From NCBI GenBank assembly GCA_013054445.1, contig JAAMPI010000057.1:1-64000 (forward strand): a stretch of DNA of 64,000 nucleotides, written 5' to 3'. This DNA is from Cudoniella acicularis. Lineage: Eukaryota > Ascomycota > Leotiomycetes > Helotiales > Helotiaceae. Below are positions 54,924-64,000 of the stretch, in pieces (position 1 is the first letter of the stretch; each line of letters begins with the position of its first letter). The notes under the pieces were generated by a model. That model saw only the letters and a program-made list of their open reading frames with translations, did not search any database and was not told where the DNA came from. A program made the position numbers and the translations under genes.

Positions 54924-55358
54924 TTGTATGATTAACTTGGTTGACTTATTGCATCGTTGGTTTATGAGTGCCACGGCGTTGAGTAGAGGCATCACACTCG
55001 TTGGGTACATTACGCATGAATTTGCATGGCTTACTACGGCTATAATAGAGTCCGGGTATAGGGGCTTGAATGAAATAGATTGAAACTCAACTGTTCAGCC
55101 TTCACTGTTGCGACTGTGTTTATTTTCGTATGATTACGCCCCCAGATAAAGTATTCTTTCTCAGTTTTTCTGCAATTCACCTTTAACACTCGTCACTTAT
55201 GATAGGGTTACCTAAGCAACCCCTCAACGCGCTATCCGTGCGGCGGGATCCCGCGCGTCGCCACCAACCTACATCAACAGCCTCGTCTCCGAGTCTCCCC
55301 TCACACCACCCCGCTGGTGTCTCACTACTCAATCTGAGAAACAATCGAGTCTCTCAAA

Positions 55359-56110
55359 ATGCCGCCATTCTCATCCCCAGCAAATCGGGGGCCTCCAATC
55401 CGCAAGCAACTGGGCGGAAAGACCGTCAAGGGTGGAGGTGGCGTTGCAAGCAGCTACTTCGATAACGATGGCCGTGGAAACGGGGCGCGCGGATTGGGGA
55501 AGACGAGGTTTGCAGTTGGTTTGAAACGGCACAGGTATACTTTCAATATCCAACTCTCTGTTAATCTCTGCGGAAGCTGACGCCTATTTCCTTAGAAAAT
55601 TACTCAAGGATAATATTGATGGCATTAGTACGATATCATCCACTTCCAAGCATGAAAACTAGAAAACTAACATTGATTCCATTAGCCAAGGGTGACATTC
55701 GGTATGTTGAGGAAATATGTTTATCGGAGCAAATTTGCTCTGCTGTTTCTTGATACTAATGAAGACTCGCAGGCGTCTTGCAAGACGGGGTGGAGTAAAA
55801 CGAATCTCCGGCTTGATTTACACAGATGTGAGAGAAGCGTTGAAGGCATATCTTGAAACTGTATGGTAGATCGGAATCTCCCTTGAGCCCTATTAACCTG
55901 TCTAAGGTCTTGAAAGACTGCGTCACTATCTGTGAGTATTCGAAGCGCAAGACCGTAACCGTTACGGATGTCAGTTTTCCTCGTCCACCCCTCTTGAAGT
56001 CTTGCTGATAATAATATTAGGTTATCTGGTCGCTGAAGCGTCGTGGAAGACCGATATACGGATTCGACAAGGGCACGTACCCCGAAAAGGCAAGGGCAAA
56101 CAAAGTTTAA
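55359..56110 (+). CDS. divergent histone H4 variant with extended tails
   Basis: Six exons: 55359-55534, 55596-55627, 55686-55701 (16 nt), 55773-55860, 55907-55969 and 56021-56110. They sum to 465 nt, 154 aa, with every junction in phase. The core is unmistakably H4: [59 protein letters not shown]. Canonical H4 has 102-103 residues. Here the N-tail has about 55 extra, different residues ([20 protein letters not shown], then a Gly-rich part, then [16 protein letters not shown]). The C-terminus runs 14 residues past YGF ([14 protein letters not shown]). The fold has many substitutions (KPAIRR to KGDIRR, EHAKRK to EYSKRK, AVTY to CVTI), while [12 protein letters not shown] and the Lys20 context KRHRK are kept. 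Neurospora has an H4 variant gene (hH4v); this is probably its kind. Five introns, unlike core histone genes. Confidence 0.92.
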
Positions 56111-56950
56111 ACATTCGATTACGATCTCCACGACTAAGATGTCCCTCTTCCGAAGTTCAAATACGCTTTCGCCTTACTCAAATTTGTGCAGCACTTTCTA
56201 ATGACTATGATTATGGGGTTACAGCGAGATGATAGGATACGATACCAGATGGCGTTCGGCATTGATTGTGCTTGAAAATATTAGGCAGGCATGTGTGTAT
56301 TTTGAGCATTTACGATGAGAAGGATACCTGTGTGCGCGGGGTTCGCTCCAGCAACACGAGCTTTGTAACAATGACATATAGTGTACGGCAGGAATGAAAG
56401 GCTATTAGTCTGAGGTCACTGTTCAGTGATAAATTTCGTGGCTATGCCAAGCGGCAGTGACAGTTTCAATGGTTTCAAAATACAACAGCAAGTGTCCTCG
56501 CTGGCGTGCCTAACATATTGCCCTTTCTATTTTCATCGCAATCTTACCTTCCAGCTGCGTTGTGGTCTTAGTTTCTGGTAGCCTAGGGCTTGACTCTCTA
56601 AGTACAGGTGCCCAAGGCTGCCAGATCTGGGAGCATGCAGAAATGGCGATTGCAAGATTCCAGAGCCGTTGTAAGCTGTGCAATTATCAGGTTGAGAGAC
56701 CTGCCTTTTTTTAGCACTCTTATTATCCGGGTGCTTTGAACATCACTGCCAGACAGCACACGAGAGGCTGTGTTTTATGTAGCGCAACCACGCAGCAATT
56801 TAGATGTCTACAGATAGAGATTTTGGTATTGGCCTCATCCACTTTGAGAACCCCTTGGGGTAGCTTTTAAAGTCTGGAGTATTTTTCGTCTTTGCGCTGC
56901 TGGCCCAAAATCTCATTTCAAGAATACATTTTCTGGCCTTGTTAATTTAA
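56111..56950. other. intergenic DNA
   Basis: 840 bases, AT-rich, no frame with family signal. Mixed 3' flank of the H4 variant and promoter of the next gene. Confidence 0.4.
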
Positions 56951-58953
56951 ATGTCTTTAATTCTCTCTACTCTTATATTAGCGACCGCATGCTTCGCGCA
57001 GAATGCTACTCATTCCCAAACCGACCACAAAGTTGGGTGGCAGGCAGAGCCAATTCACCAAGATTCCGCGAGTCTTATCTGGAATTGCCTGTTGATTATT
57101 GTTGTATATACTTGAACGATTTCACACCCTAACATTCCACATCCTGCGCACTCAATATTCTCTAGGCACTTTCAAAAGACTCTCGGGTTTTTTGCGACAG
57201 TCCTGGTCCCGGAAACCACGTTATCGCGTGCATTCGAAGAATTGAGGGTAGTCGTAATCGACTTACATGATATGAAAGAAAGACAGGCCGCTGGACAGTT
57301 GCATCAATGGACTGTTGAAACCAATTGGATTTTGGAGACCACATTTAAAGGTTTGAAGAAACTCCAACTCTATAAAAAGCATAGCGATTTAGATGAGGTG
57401 ACGGCTAGAGGTGCCCTCATGACTAGTGCAAAGCATTTCGATATTGAGACTGCCAGCTCTCGATCTCTAGGAAATTTCTCTTCGGTAATGAACATGGTCG
57501 TTGAGGATCGGCCCCAAGGATTGCTCATGTCTGACCTGCCCTTTGTCTCTGGCAACTGTGACACAGCAGATCGAGATTTAACAGAGTCCCTCGGTCAGCA
57601 ACTAATAGGCCAAAAACCACAATGCCAACAACTACGAAGGACCTGGACAATTACTCACACGTACTTCGCAAATATGGGGGCCTTCACAAATTATGAACAC
57701 CTCTGTGGTGTCGATTCAGAAAAGCAGAGCCAGCAAACTATTACCACGAGAACTTTGCTTTACTGCTGTATTGGGTCCTAGCATGACCATTTCAAGTTAT
57801 CAATGTTATCCAGGAAAGAGATATCAGATAAAAGCAAATCAGATTGGCTCCTCAGATGTATATCGGTGTCGCAGATCTGTTGGCTTTATTATCAACTATA
57901 GCCAGATTCAATAAAAATTTGCCTTGTACACAGCTGGAGCTTGCTGCAATGGCCTTTTCGATATTGGGAATGACGACGCATTTATTATATTGGTATAAGC
58001 CAAAAGGTGTTGAGGTTTCCGTCCCTTTGTTCAAGCGAAGAACAACCCTCTGTTTACCTCGATCAACGAAAGCACAAAATACATACTGGTGTACACGCGG
58101 GTCGCTGCCACGCGCAAAACATTGGATTCTTCCATATCTCGATTATTGGGCGTTTTGTGGAGCAAACTTGTATATCAGACCAATTGCTGACGTGCATTTC
58201 CACACAATGGTCATTCCGTTTACATTCGCCTCTCTTACATTTGGCAGCCTCCATTGCTTGGCTTGGTTCTTTGAGTTTCCGAGCTCCACCGAACTCATTT
58301 CCTGGAGAATTGCCGCGGTTTATTCCGTGGCAGTTCCAATTGTAACGGTCTTCATGAATATAGCGACGCACCACCTTCTTTGGAAATCGTACAACGAAAC
58401 TCATATCTACTACATGGGACTCTTCGGTCCTCTCTCCAGAATTCCACCACAATAGTGGGTAACGTTTGATCAGCTGTGGAAGGTTACCCGCCTTGAGAAC
58501 GAAGCCTTTGACTCTAGCGTGCCATTCACATAAAAAGGGTTGATGAGAAGTATGGTCGACTACTCTGTGAATACGGCAAATAGCACCTTTGTCAGTCTGC
58601 AGATTAGTAGAGTGTTGACGAAATATCCTCGAATATTCGTGGGTTCAGAGAGGCTGAGGGATTTAGGGCTGAGGGCATCAGCTCAATCCCGGTACATCCT
58701 CCCACCGCCTTTTCAAGATGGTCTTTTTGCTTGGTTAGCGGAGAAAGAGGAGGATATGAGGAAGAAGGATAAGCAGGATGACAAGCTTAGGGAGTTGGTC
58801 TGTGTGACTAATGTCTTAGTGACGGCTGTAAGCACCTTGTTGTATGTATTGGCGAGGTTGACGCTTATTGTGATTTGTTTTACGAGTTTCAGGGAGGTTC
58901 CGGAGGGGGTCTATACGACTACTTGGGCGACTGTTTGGCCGAAGATTCCTTAA
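56951..58953 (+). pseudogene. decayed fungal multi-span membrane protein
   Basis: One conceptual gene of about 665 codons in pieces. Start MSLILSTLILATACFAQ (signal peptide), HKVGWQAEP and SLIWNCLLIIVVYT, then TGA at 57113-57115 in a place where relatives have Trp (CTWTVLHLN-like). The same frame goes on with ISHPNIPHPAHSIFSRHF and TWTITHTYFANMGAFTNYE. Near 57730-57785 the frame changes twice (NFALLLYWVLA, then HFKLSMLSRKEISDKSKSDW). At 57896 a base is missing between ICWLYYQL and IARFNKNLPCTQLELAAMAF. Membrane segments follow (SPLHCLAWFFEFP-like region, VPIVTVFMNIATHHLLW), then a break at 58455. The last piece 58540-58953 ends with STLLYVLARLTLIVICF. This is an expanded, uncharacterised family of filamentous ascomycetes. 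Some breaks could be assembly errors, but the stop plus several frame changes favour real decay. Confidence 0.7.
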
Positions 58954-59188
58954 ACGACTAGATGTTGATGTGCTGATGGAAACTTAGATATTTTCGGACT
59001 TTCATTTGTGTTCGAAGCTGGTGCCTAGATTTGGATTCCCCTTTCATCTAATAGAGTAAGAAAAAATGACTTGAGAGCAAAGTGGTATTTCATTTGTAAT
59101 GTTCAGTCATCCGTCCCTAGAAGTCGAGAGTCGCCAAAACGCCATGCTGTCCATCAATATATACTGGTTATCCATCATTATCAACATT

Positions 59189-60175
59189 TTACAACTCCTT
59201 TTCCTTTCTGACATTCTTGTGTGGTTTTTTCTCCAATGCCTGTTCTCTGCCGGTTGTGGGTGTGTCTCCGACTGCCTCTTTCCCTCCAAATGTCTTGAAT
59301 CCTTTGTGGAAAATCCATTCAACCGCTGTTTCAACTGGCTCGTCAAAAATGTATGGAAGCGCGGGCACTGCTGCTAGACCGAGGCCAATGGGACCAAAGG
59401 TTCGGATTCGTGTGTTTTTCACATTCTTCATCGCTCGGCCGGAGTAACGGACGATTGAATGGATGGTAAATGCGGGCTGGAAAATTAGTTAGTGGGGGAA
59501 CTTGTGGGAGAATTGACTAGACTTACCAATCCCATAGAAGCTAGCGATTGGAAAATAGCTCTTTGTACCATGACTGTTCTGTAATCCTCCAATGGCGTAA
59601 CCTTCTTAGGAGTCAAATCCGTATGATTCTCTTGTACGACGGCACTCAACCCCTCCTTAGCATCATTATATCTCTCTTGGACAGCTTCTCGCGGTAACTC
59701 GGGGTGCAGAGTCCTTTGATTACTACAGTATGCTTTATATCCTTCGTGTGCCACATCTCCTGCTATGTATGCCCAAGAAATACCGTACGCTGCTCGGACA
59801 AAGTTCGGGTGGGCAACTGGCCGGAATGACTCCCCAACATCGGATGTGTATGCCACATATCTTTGGGCAGAAAGGAGGGCAGTTCGTACTCGAGTGGCAT
59901 AAGCGGCATAACGAAGACTACTTTCTGTTGATTGGGGGGCACTGGAGTTCGAGTTGTTAGCACGCGAACATCTATTATTCATGCTAGAGAGCTCAAATTA
60001 GAGAGATTGGAACCAGAGACACTTACGTTCCCTCGTAGAGTTCGTCATAGAAACTTTCATCTTTGTCTGCCGAGTCTACGATCTTTTGGAGAGCTGGCGG
60101 GAGCTTCTCCGGTTCTGGTAAACCGGAGGGTGGAGGACCCCGGGACTTGTCTTTTTCTGAGCCGTTTCCTGCCAT
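59189..60175 (-). CDS. MTP18: mitochondrial fission process protein 1 homologue
   Basis: MTFP1/MTP18 is an inner-membrane protein that promotes mitochondrial fission. Exons 60027-60175 (MAGNGSEKDKSRGPPPSGLP), 59527-59941 and 59189-59476; introns 59942-60026 and 59477-59526; 283 aa in phase. Family text: RYVAYTSDVGESFRPVAHPN, FVRAAYGISWAYIAGDVAHE, GYKAY, then VQRAIFQSLASMGLPAFTIH and SIVRYSGRAMKN across the last splice. Next come TFGPIGLGLAAVPALPYIFD and EPVETAVEWIF. Several hydrophobic segments match the membrane helices of the family. The C-terminal Lys/Glu tail is charged. It is divergent from ATP19, 311 bases apart. Confidence 0.92.
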
Positions 60176-60486
60176 TATTTTAAATCGTAGTAATCCGATA
60201 TCGAGTTGAAAGAGGACAACGCTGAATATTTTTCGGAAAACAAAATGAATCGCTATCTGGTTAAATGGTTTTTTTGGAGATAAGTGACAGGTACGGCACT
60301 CGTCGGAACAAACAATGACGCTCCTTGCGTCCCTTTCCCGCTGATCGCTTAGTAATCAACGCCAAGACTTTAAAGCTCGACCTTTGATCGGGACGACCGA
60401 GCATCAACAACCTCACGAATCCCAATTGCCTCTACGAACCTCCATCTCCGTACCTACCCGCATTTTCTAAGCTTCATACCGTCAAG
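60176..60486. promoter_or_regulatory. bidirectional promoter, MTP18 / ATP19
   Basis: 311 bases between two start codons on opposite strands. It must hold both promoters. Both genes are mitochondrial inner-membrane proteins, so co-regulation is plausible. I see no classical TATA box; the sequence just before ATP19 is pyrimidine/CA-rich. Confidence 0.6.
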
Positions 60487-60948
60487 ATGGTCGCAATGTA
60501 CACTATCGCCGGTCGCCAAATTGGCTCACACTGGGTATGTAGTCTCTTACTTCGGGATTGAGGAAACTCTTAAAAATTTGGCGACGGCGTCAATTGAATG
60601 CTTTTGGGTGATTGGAATAATCTAGGATATTTGGCTAATTGATTGGGGAATGCAGCTTGCGATGGCGACTCTGGCTTCGATCGGAGGACTTTCATCTTTG
60701 GCCCTGGGAGGAGGATCAGCTGCGAAGAAGACACAAGGGCCACCTATCAATGCTCAAAGTCCTGATGAGGAGAGCTTCATCAAGTATGCCCAGACCATTT
60801 CATATGCCACTGGGGGATTTGCGCAAGGACAGTTTTTTCACGGGATATTTTTCTGACGGTTTATAGGGATTTCTTAGCAAAGGCCGAGCAAGACGGAAAG
60901 AAGGAGGGAAACAATGTCGACTCAACTAAGAAGGATGCTGGACGATAA
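60487..60948 (+). CDS. ATP19: mitochondrial F1Fo ATP synthase subunit k
   Basis: Subunit k is a small accessory membrane subunit of the dimeric F1Fo ATP synthase in fungal mitochondria. Exons 60487-60534 (MVAMYTIAGRQIGSHW), 60656-60783 and 60867-60948; introns 60535-60655 and 60784-60866; 85 aa, in phase. The start MYTIAGRQIGSHWLAMATL is the family signature and is completed by the first splice. One membrane helix (LAMATLASIGGLSSLALGGG) follows, then GPPINAQSPDEESFIKDF across the second splice, the conserved Pro-Pro-Ile-Asn-Ala motif. The tail is Lys/Asp-rich. If the second intron is retained the frame ends at 60856. Confidence 0.93.
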
Positions 60949-63900
60949 ATAGGTGTGGGTGTTGCGGTGGCTCTGGGTGGGGATACAACGGTCTCGAAGA
61001 AAGATACGCTTGTGCTGTACATATATCCAGGGGTTAGAGGAAGCATGAGTTGATGGTCCGATCACTCCCGAATGACTACTCCTTTCTTATGGCCAATGAC
61101 ACCCGATCATGAACGACAGAGCGAGTGGTTCCCCACATCTTGTATTATGGAAGTTAGACCTACAACGGCAAGGAACCAACGACAAAGGCTAAAAATACCG
61201 AAATTTCCTCCTACCAAAAAGACGCTGCAGAAGTCTGCCCTCCCTCTGTTTTTGGTGTTTACTGGCTTGCACTGTTTTGTTTTCGTATTTCCTTCACGAG
61301 TGGGGGTGAGACTCTGGGAATGTTTTCAATTATCAACTGACCGGGCCGGATAGGTAAGCCGTTGAAATTTGCCATAAAAGTCATCAATATGTTTGCCAAA
61401 CAGAAGTGAAATAGCGGTACTTTCGTGCTCAAGATCAAGGTTGTTACGTTCAGTCATCTCTCCAAGTTCTCTATCTCCCTGATGGTTCAGAAAATGCTCG
61501 TTGCATCAAATGGCACTTCCTTTAAGATGCTGATCTTGAAGAAAACGAGTCATGGGAAATTTAAATGTTGCATACTGCGTAAGCCCAACACGAAGGTTTA
61601 TTTGATCAATGAACATGATATTTTTGAGCAAACAACTGGTCTTCAGAATAATATTTTGATTCTAGCTTTTGGAGGGGAATGCGGCTCGAAGAACTCGAAT
61701 AAGAAGGGTCTGAGCGTACAGGGGGTACGGTGCAAAGTTATTTCAATGTCGGTGAAGATTTCAAAATCATCATGAGCAAACAGCCTCAACACAGGGTGTA
61801 ATGAATTGTAACATTATGAAATCTGGGTTTCGTGATTGGTCACTTAGCGAGGGCTATTAGCATATCGTTCTTTCACACCTTTTCCCACAACCCTCGAACT
61901 TCAATCTTTCCTCGCCGACCCTGCGATATTGCTGCTCTTAATGTCTCAGATTTCCATGGCCGTATAGCTTTTACAGTTTCACCATGGTGATTCGGTGGAA
62001 AGGGCATCCGCCAAAGGATAAAATCGGTTTTGAAGAGCGATTGAATAAGATTCCTTGGTCGCAAATATCTCTTTCTAGAGACAGCTTGCCATGTGAAAAA
62101 TGGAGTAATGGAGTTGTAAATATTCACTGTGAAATATAACTGTTCCAATTCAGAGCCGCCTCCTGATTTATCCTGCAGCAAACAAACTCATTTGAAGCTG
62201 ATTCTGACGGTATGTGACGTCCAAGCCTTTGCTTGAATTCAAAAATCTTACTAGCTTAGATAAGTATATTTGGTGGTACTTCTATGATGACGGATCCGTG
62301 CGGGTTTTTGCCTCTCACCTATTTGTAAACATAAAAAAGGGGATCTATTGGAACCCTGCTGGTGTTAAACATTTCCTTCCTGCAAATGACCAGCTAGACA
62401 TCGGAGAATTCTTTATCAGGCTGTCCTGGAGACCCAGGAATGGAAAAAGACCCAGAGGAGTAGTGGAGAACATCTTCTGGGGCGATCTAAATGGCGATAT
62501 CGTGCACACTTTCTCGAAAAGCAGGCTTCCGTAATCCATTTCATATCCTTCACTCTCACGGAAGAATGTCAAATGGATGGCATGCGATGACGGCGTCAGA
62601 AGAATCGTGGAAGTGGATGAAGTGGAAGCTTCACGCAAGGATGTGATTCGCTGAACTCGAGCGGCTCTTGAACTACAAACGTCCTTGATGCTTCGCAACG
62701 TCTTGGGATTGAAGTCTCACTGGATACTACATTGGCCTTGACAAAAACCGGGCTAAATTTCGTCACAAAACCAACACTTATAAACATTTCCCTCGTCATT
62801 GCACTTCTGCGGTTGCAGTTGAAGTGTCCCGAATCCACTGGGGGCAGATGAGAAGACTAACAGTAAAATAATATGAGAGAGGGTGGTGAGGGTTTTCCAG
62901 TCGAATAGCTCGGGAAGTCAACCCCTTTTAGAACGATTAGTTACTTGAAGAGTGTTTTTGAAAAATGCTCTATGCTTAGACCGGGACTCTTAAGTGACCA
63001 TCAGAACCAAGACCATTCAACAAGAATTTAGAGGGCCGCTTGTAATGAACCGTGCGATACGTGTCCTTGCACACTCGAACCGACAACGCGTCGCCCATCA
63101 CCCAATCTTGCCTTGTTGTTGACTTGATACGGGAAAACCCTCGGCACATATGTCGGTACATATACAGTGTTTATAATTCAATACAAGCATTTTTCTTCAA
63201 CAAAAACATGTTTGGTCTAGTGGTATATTCCCTCTCCCCAACTAACAAATCCAAACACAACTCACCGGTCCGGACATGACCTTTAAACTGTCATCCAGAG
63301 CCACTACTGGACTTCAAAGCGTGCAGCCTTCGGATTCCCAAGTGAATTCAAACTTGTAACCTCTTATTCTTCTTTCTACTCCAGAACCACAACTGGACTT
63401 CAAATAGTGTCTTTGCGATCATCGGAAAATCAGTATATCCCCCCGGGGGTTAATAGATTATACAACTGCCTATGCCTGGTTTTATATGGCTCACCCGGGG
63501 TTGGGGCGGAAAATGCAGTGTCACCGACCCAGGCCCCAGAAGGGGTGAGACCGGAATTTTTGCTTTTTTTGGTGTTGTCTGATTTCTTTATTGTATAATA
63601 CATTTTCAGGAATCAGGGTTATCTTTACTTTTTTTCCAAAAAAAAAAACCCTCGGTTGAACTGACGGTCTGCCTAAACGCCAAAACTAAAATCTTCAGTA
63701 GTGCTTAAGAAGTTCACCCTCTACTGTACCTTCTATTGAGACTTGGGCACGAGGTCCTTGTCAATCTTTATTTTTTTTACCGAAAGAAAAATTGCTGGGA
63801 AAGGGACGGGTTGCGCTGCCTTGTTTAACTTTTTGCGTGTTTTTTGTGTGTGTATATCTCTAAAATTCGCGTAAAGGGGGGAGATATAGATATCGACGGT

Positions 63901-64000
63901 AGTCTTTTTAGTTAGATGCCGAGGTAAATTGAGAATTTTACGCGTACATATCAGGATTTCGAGTTTCCCAGACACAAAGCCAGGTACTGAACTTATTCTC
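60949..64000. other. right-hand region without firmly supported genes
   Basis: 3 kb with scattered frames under 120 codons and no family motif. 62214-62534 (plus) is the best candidate and is given separately. A tRNA-like TGGTCTAGTGGTAT occurs at 63210-63224 without a matching T-arm. Homopolymers (A10 at about 63639-63648, T8 at 63771-63778) and a CCCCCGGGGG palindrome at 63439-63448 are present. The region may be the flank of a gene to the right. Confidence 0.4.
62214..62534 (+). CDS. hypothetical open frame, 106 codons, start uncertain
   Basis: The frame opens with GTG, not ATG, so it would need an upstream exon or a later start. The peptide has normal protein-like composition, with YIWWYFYDDGSVRVFASHLF, LDIGEFFIRLSWRPRNGK and NIFWGDLNGDIVHTFSKS. 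Past its TAA the neighbouring frame reads WMACDDGVRRIVEVDEVEAS, as if the reading could continue after a frame change. Overlapping minus-strand frames are also open. I recognise no family and consider it unproven. Confidence 0.2.
   Translation: MTSKPLLEFKNLTSLDKYIWWYFYDDGSVRVFASHLFVNIKKGIYWNPAGVKHFLPANDQLDIGEFFIRLSWRPRNGKRPRGVVENIFWGDLNGDIVHTFSKSRLP

Noticed and set aside
60650..60866. Unspliced frames over ATP19 exon 2
   Set aside because: They are intron-retained readings of subunit k; the three-exon model gives the conserved family sequence.
63207..63240. tRNA-like sequence TGGTCTAGTGGTAT
   Set aside because: It resembles a D-arm/A-box, but no acceptor-stem pairing and no GGTTCGA-type T-arm follow at a proper distance.
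1..64000. CRISPR array, bacterial operons or prophage
   Set aside because: Introns, RIP-like decay and fungal families show eukaryotic nuclear DNA; no regularly spaced repeats of that kind are present.

Overview
The window is nuclear DNA of a filamentous ascomycete (Pezizomycotina). Genes are dense, split by many short GT-AG introns (about 46-160 nt, often with a CTAAC/CTGAC branch site), and carry fungal families such as a HET-domain protein, a Kre9/Knh1-like wall protein, a Hal4-type kinase, an AA8 cytochrome and Svf1. RIP-like decayed transposons are present. The protein style suggests Leotiomycetes, but that is inference. It is a draft assembly: single N bases lie at 26313 and 39067, and several conserved genes carry one-base indels (BEM3-like, HLTF/Rad5-like, AP-1 beta, EMC4). 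Many other genes are perfectly phase-consistent.

Layout. 1-3280: a BEM3-like RhoGAP gene running off the left edge. 3281-8171: gene-poor DNA. 8172-26960: an accessory, AT-rich half. It holds a decayed MFS transporter, a membrane-anchored YqcI/YcgG protein, a Kre9/Knh1-like surface protein, a coiled-coil gene with a repeat-rich broken 5' part, RIP-damaged Fot1/pogo and Ty3/gypsy relics, a HET-domain gene, an orphan kinase, a tiny Cys/His protein, a kinase fragment and LTR-like sequence. 27644-60948: a compact housekeeping half. It holds an HLTF/Rad5-like helicase-ligase, a Pmp3-like proteolipid, AP-1 beta, EMC4, a coiled-coil protein, a small secreted protein with an in-frame stop, HSP10, a Hal4-type kinase, mitochondrial uL11m, a Nit2 amidase, a three-module secreted Cys-rich protein, a stand-alone AA8 cytochrome, a DUF2231 protein, SVF1, a divergent histone H4 variant, a decayed multi-span membrane protein, MTP18 and ATP synthase subunit k. 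60949-64000: no gene I can support firmly.

There is no operon logic. Likely shared promoters lie between divergent pairs: AP-1 beta/EMC4, uL11m/NIT2 and MTP18/ATP19 (the last pair both mitochondrial). The most interesting items are the H4 variant with long novel tails, the transposon-bracketed HET/kinase/Cys-His island, the anchored YqcI/YcgG protein, the triple-module secreted protein, the 81-codon frame that stays open past the EMC4 stop, and the indel pattern that decides which broken genes are real.
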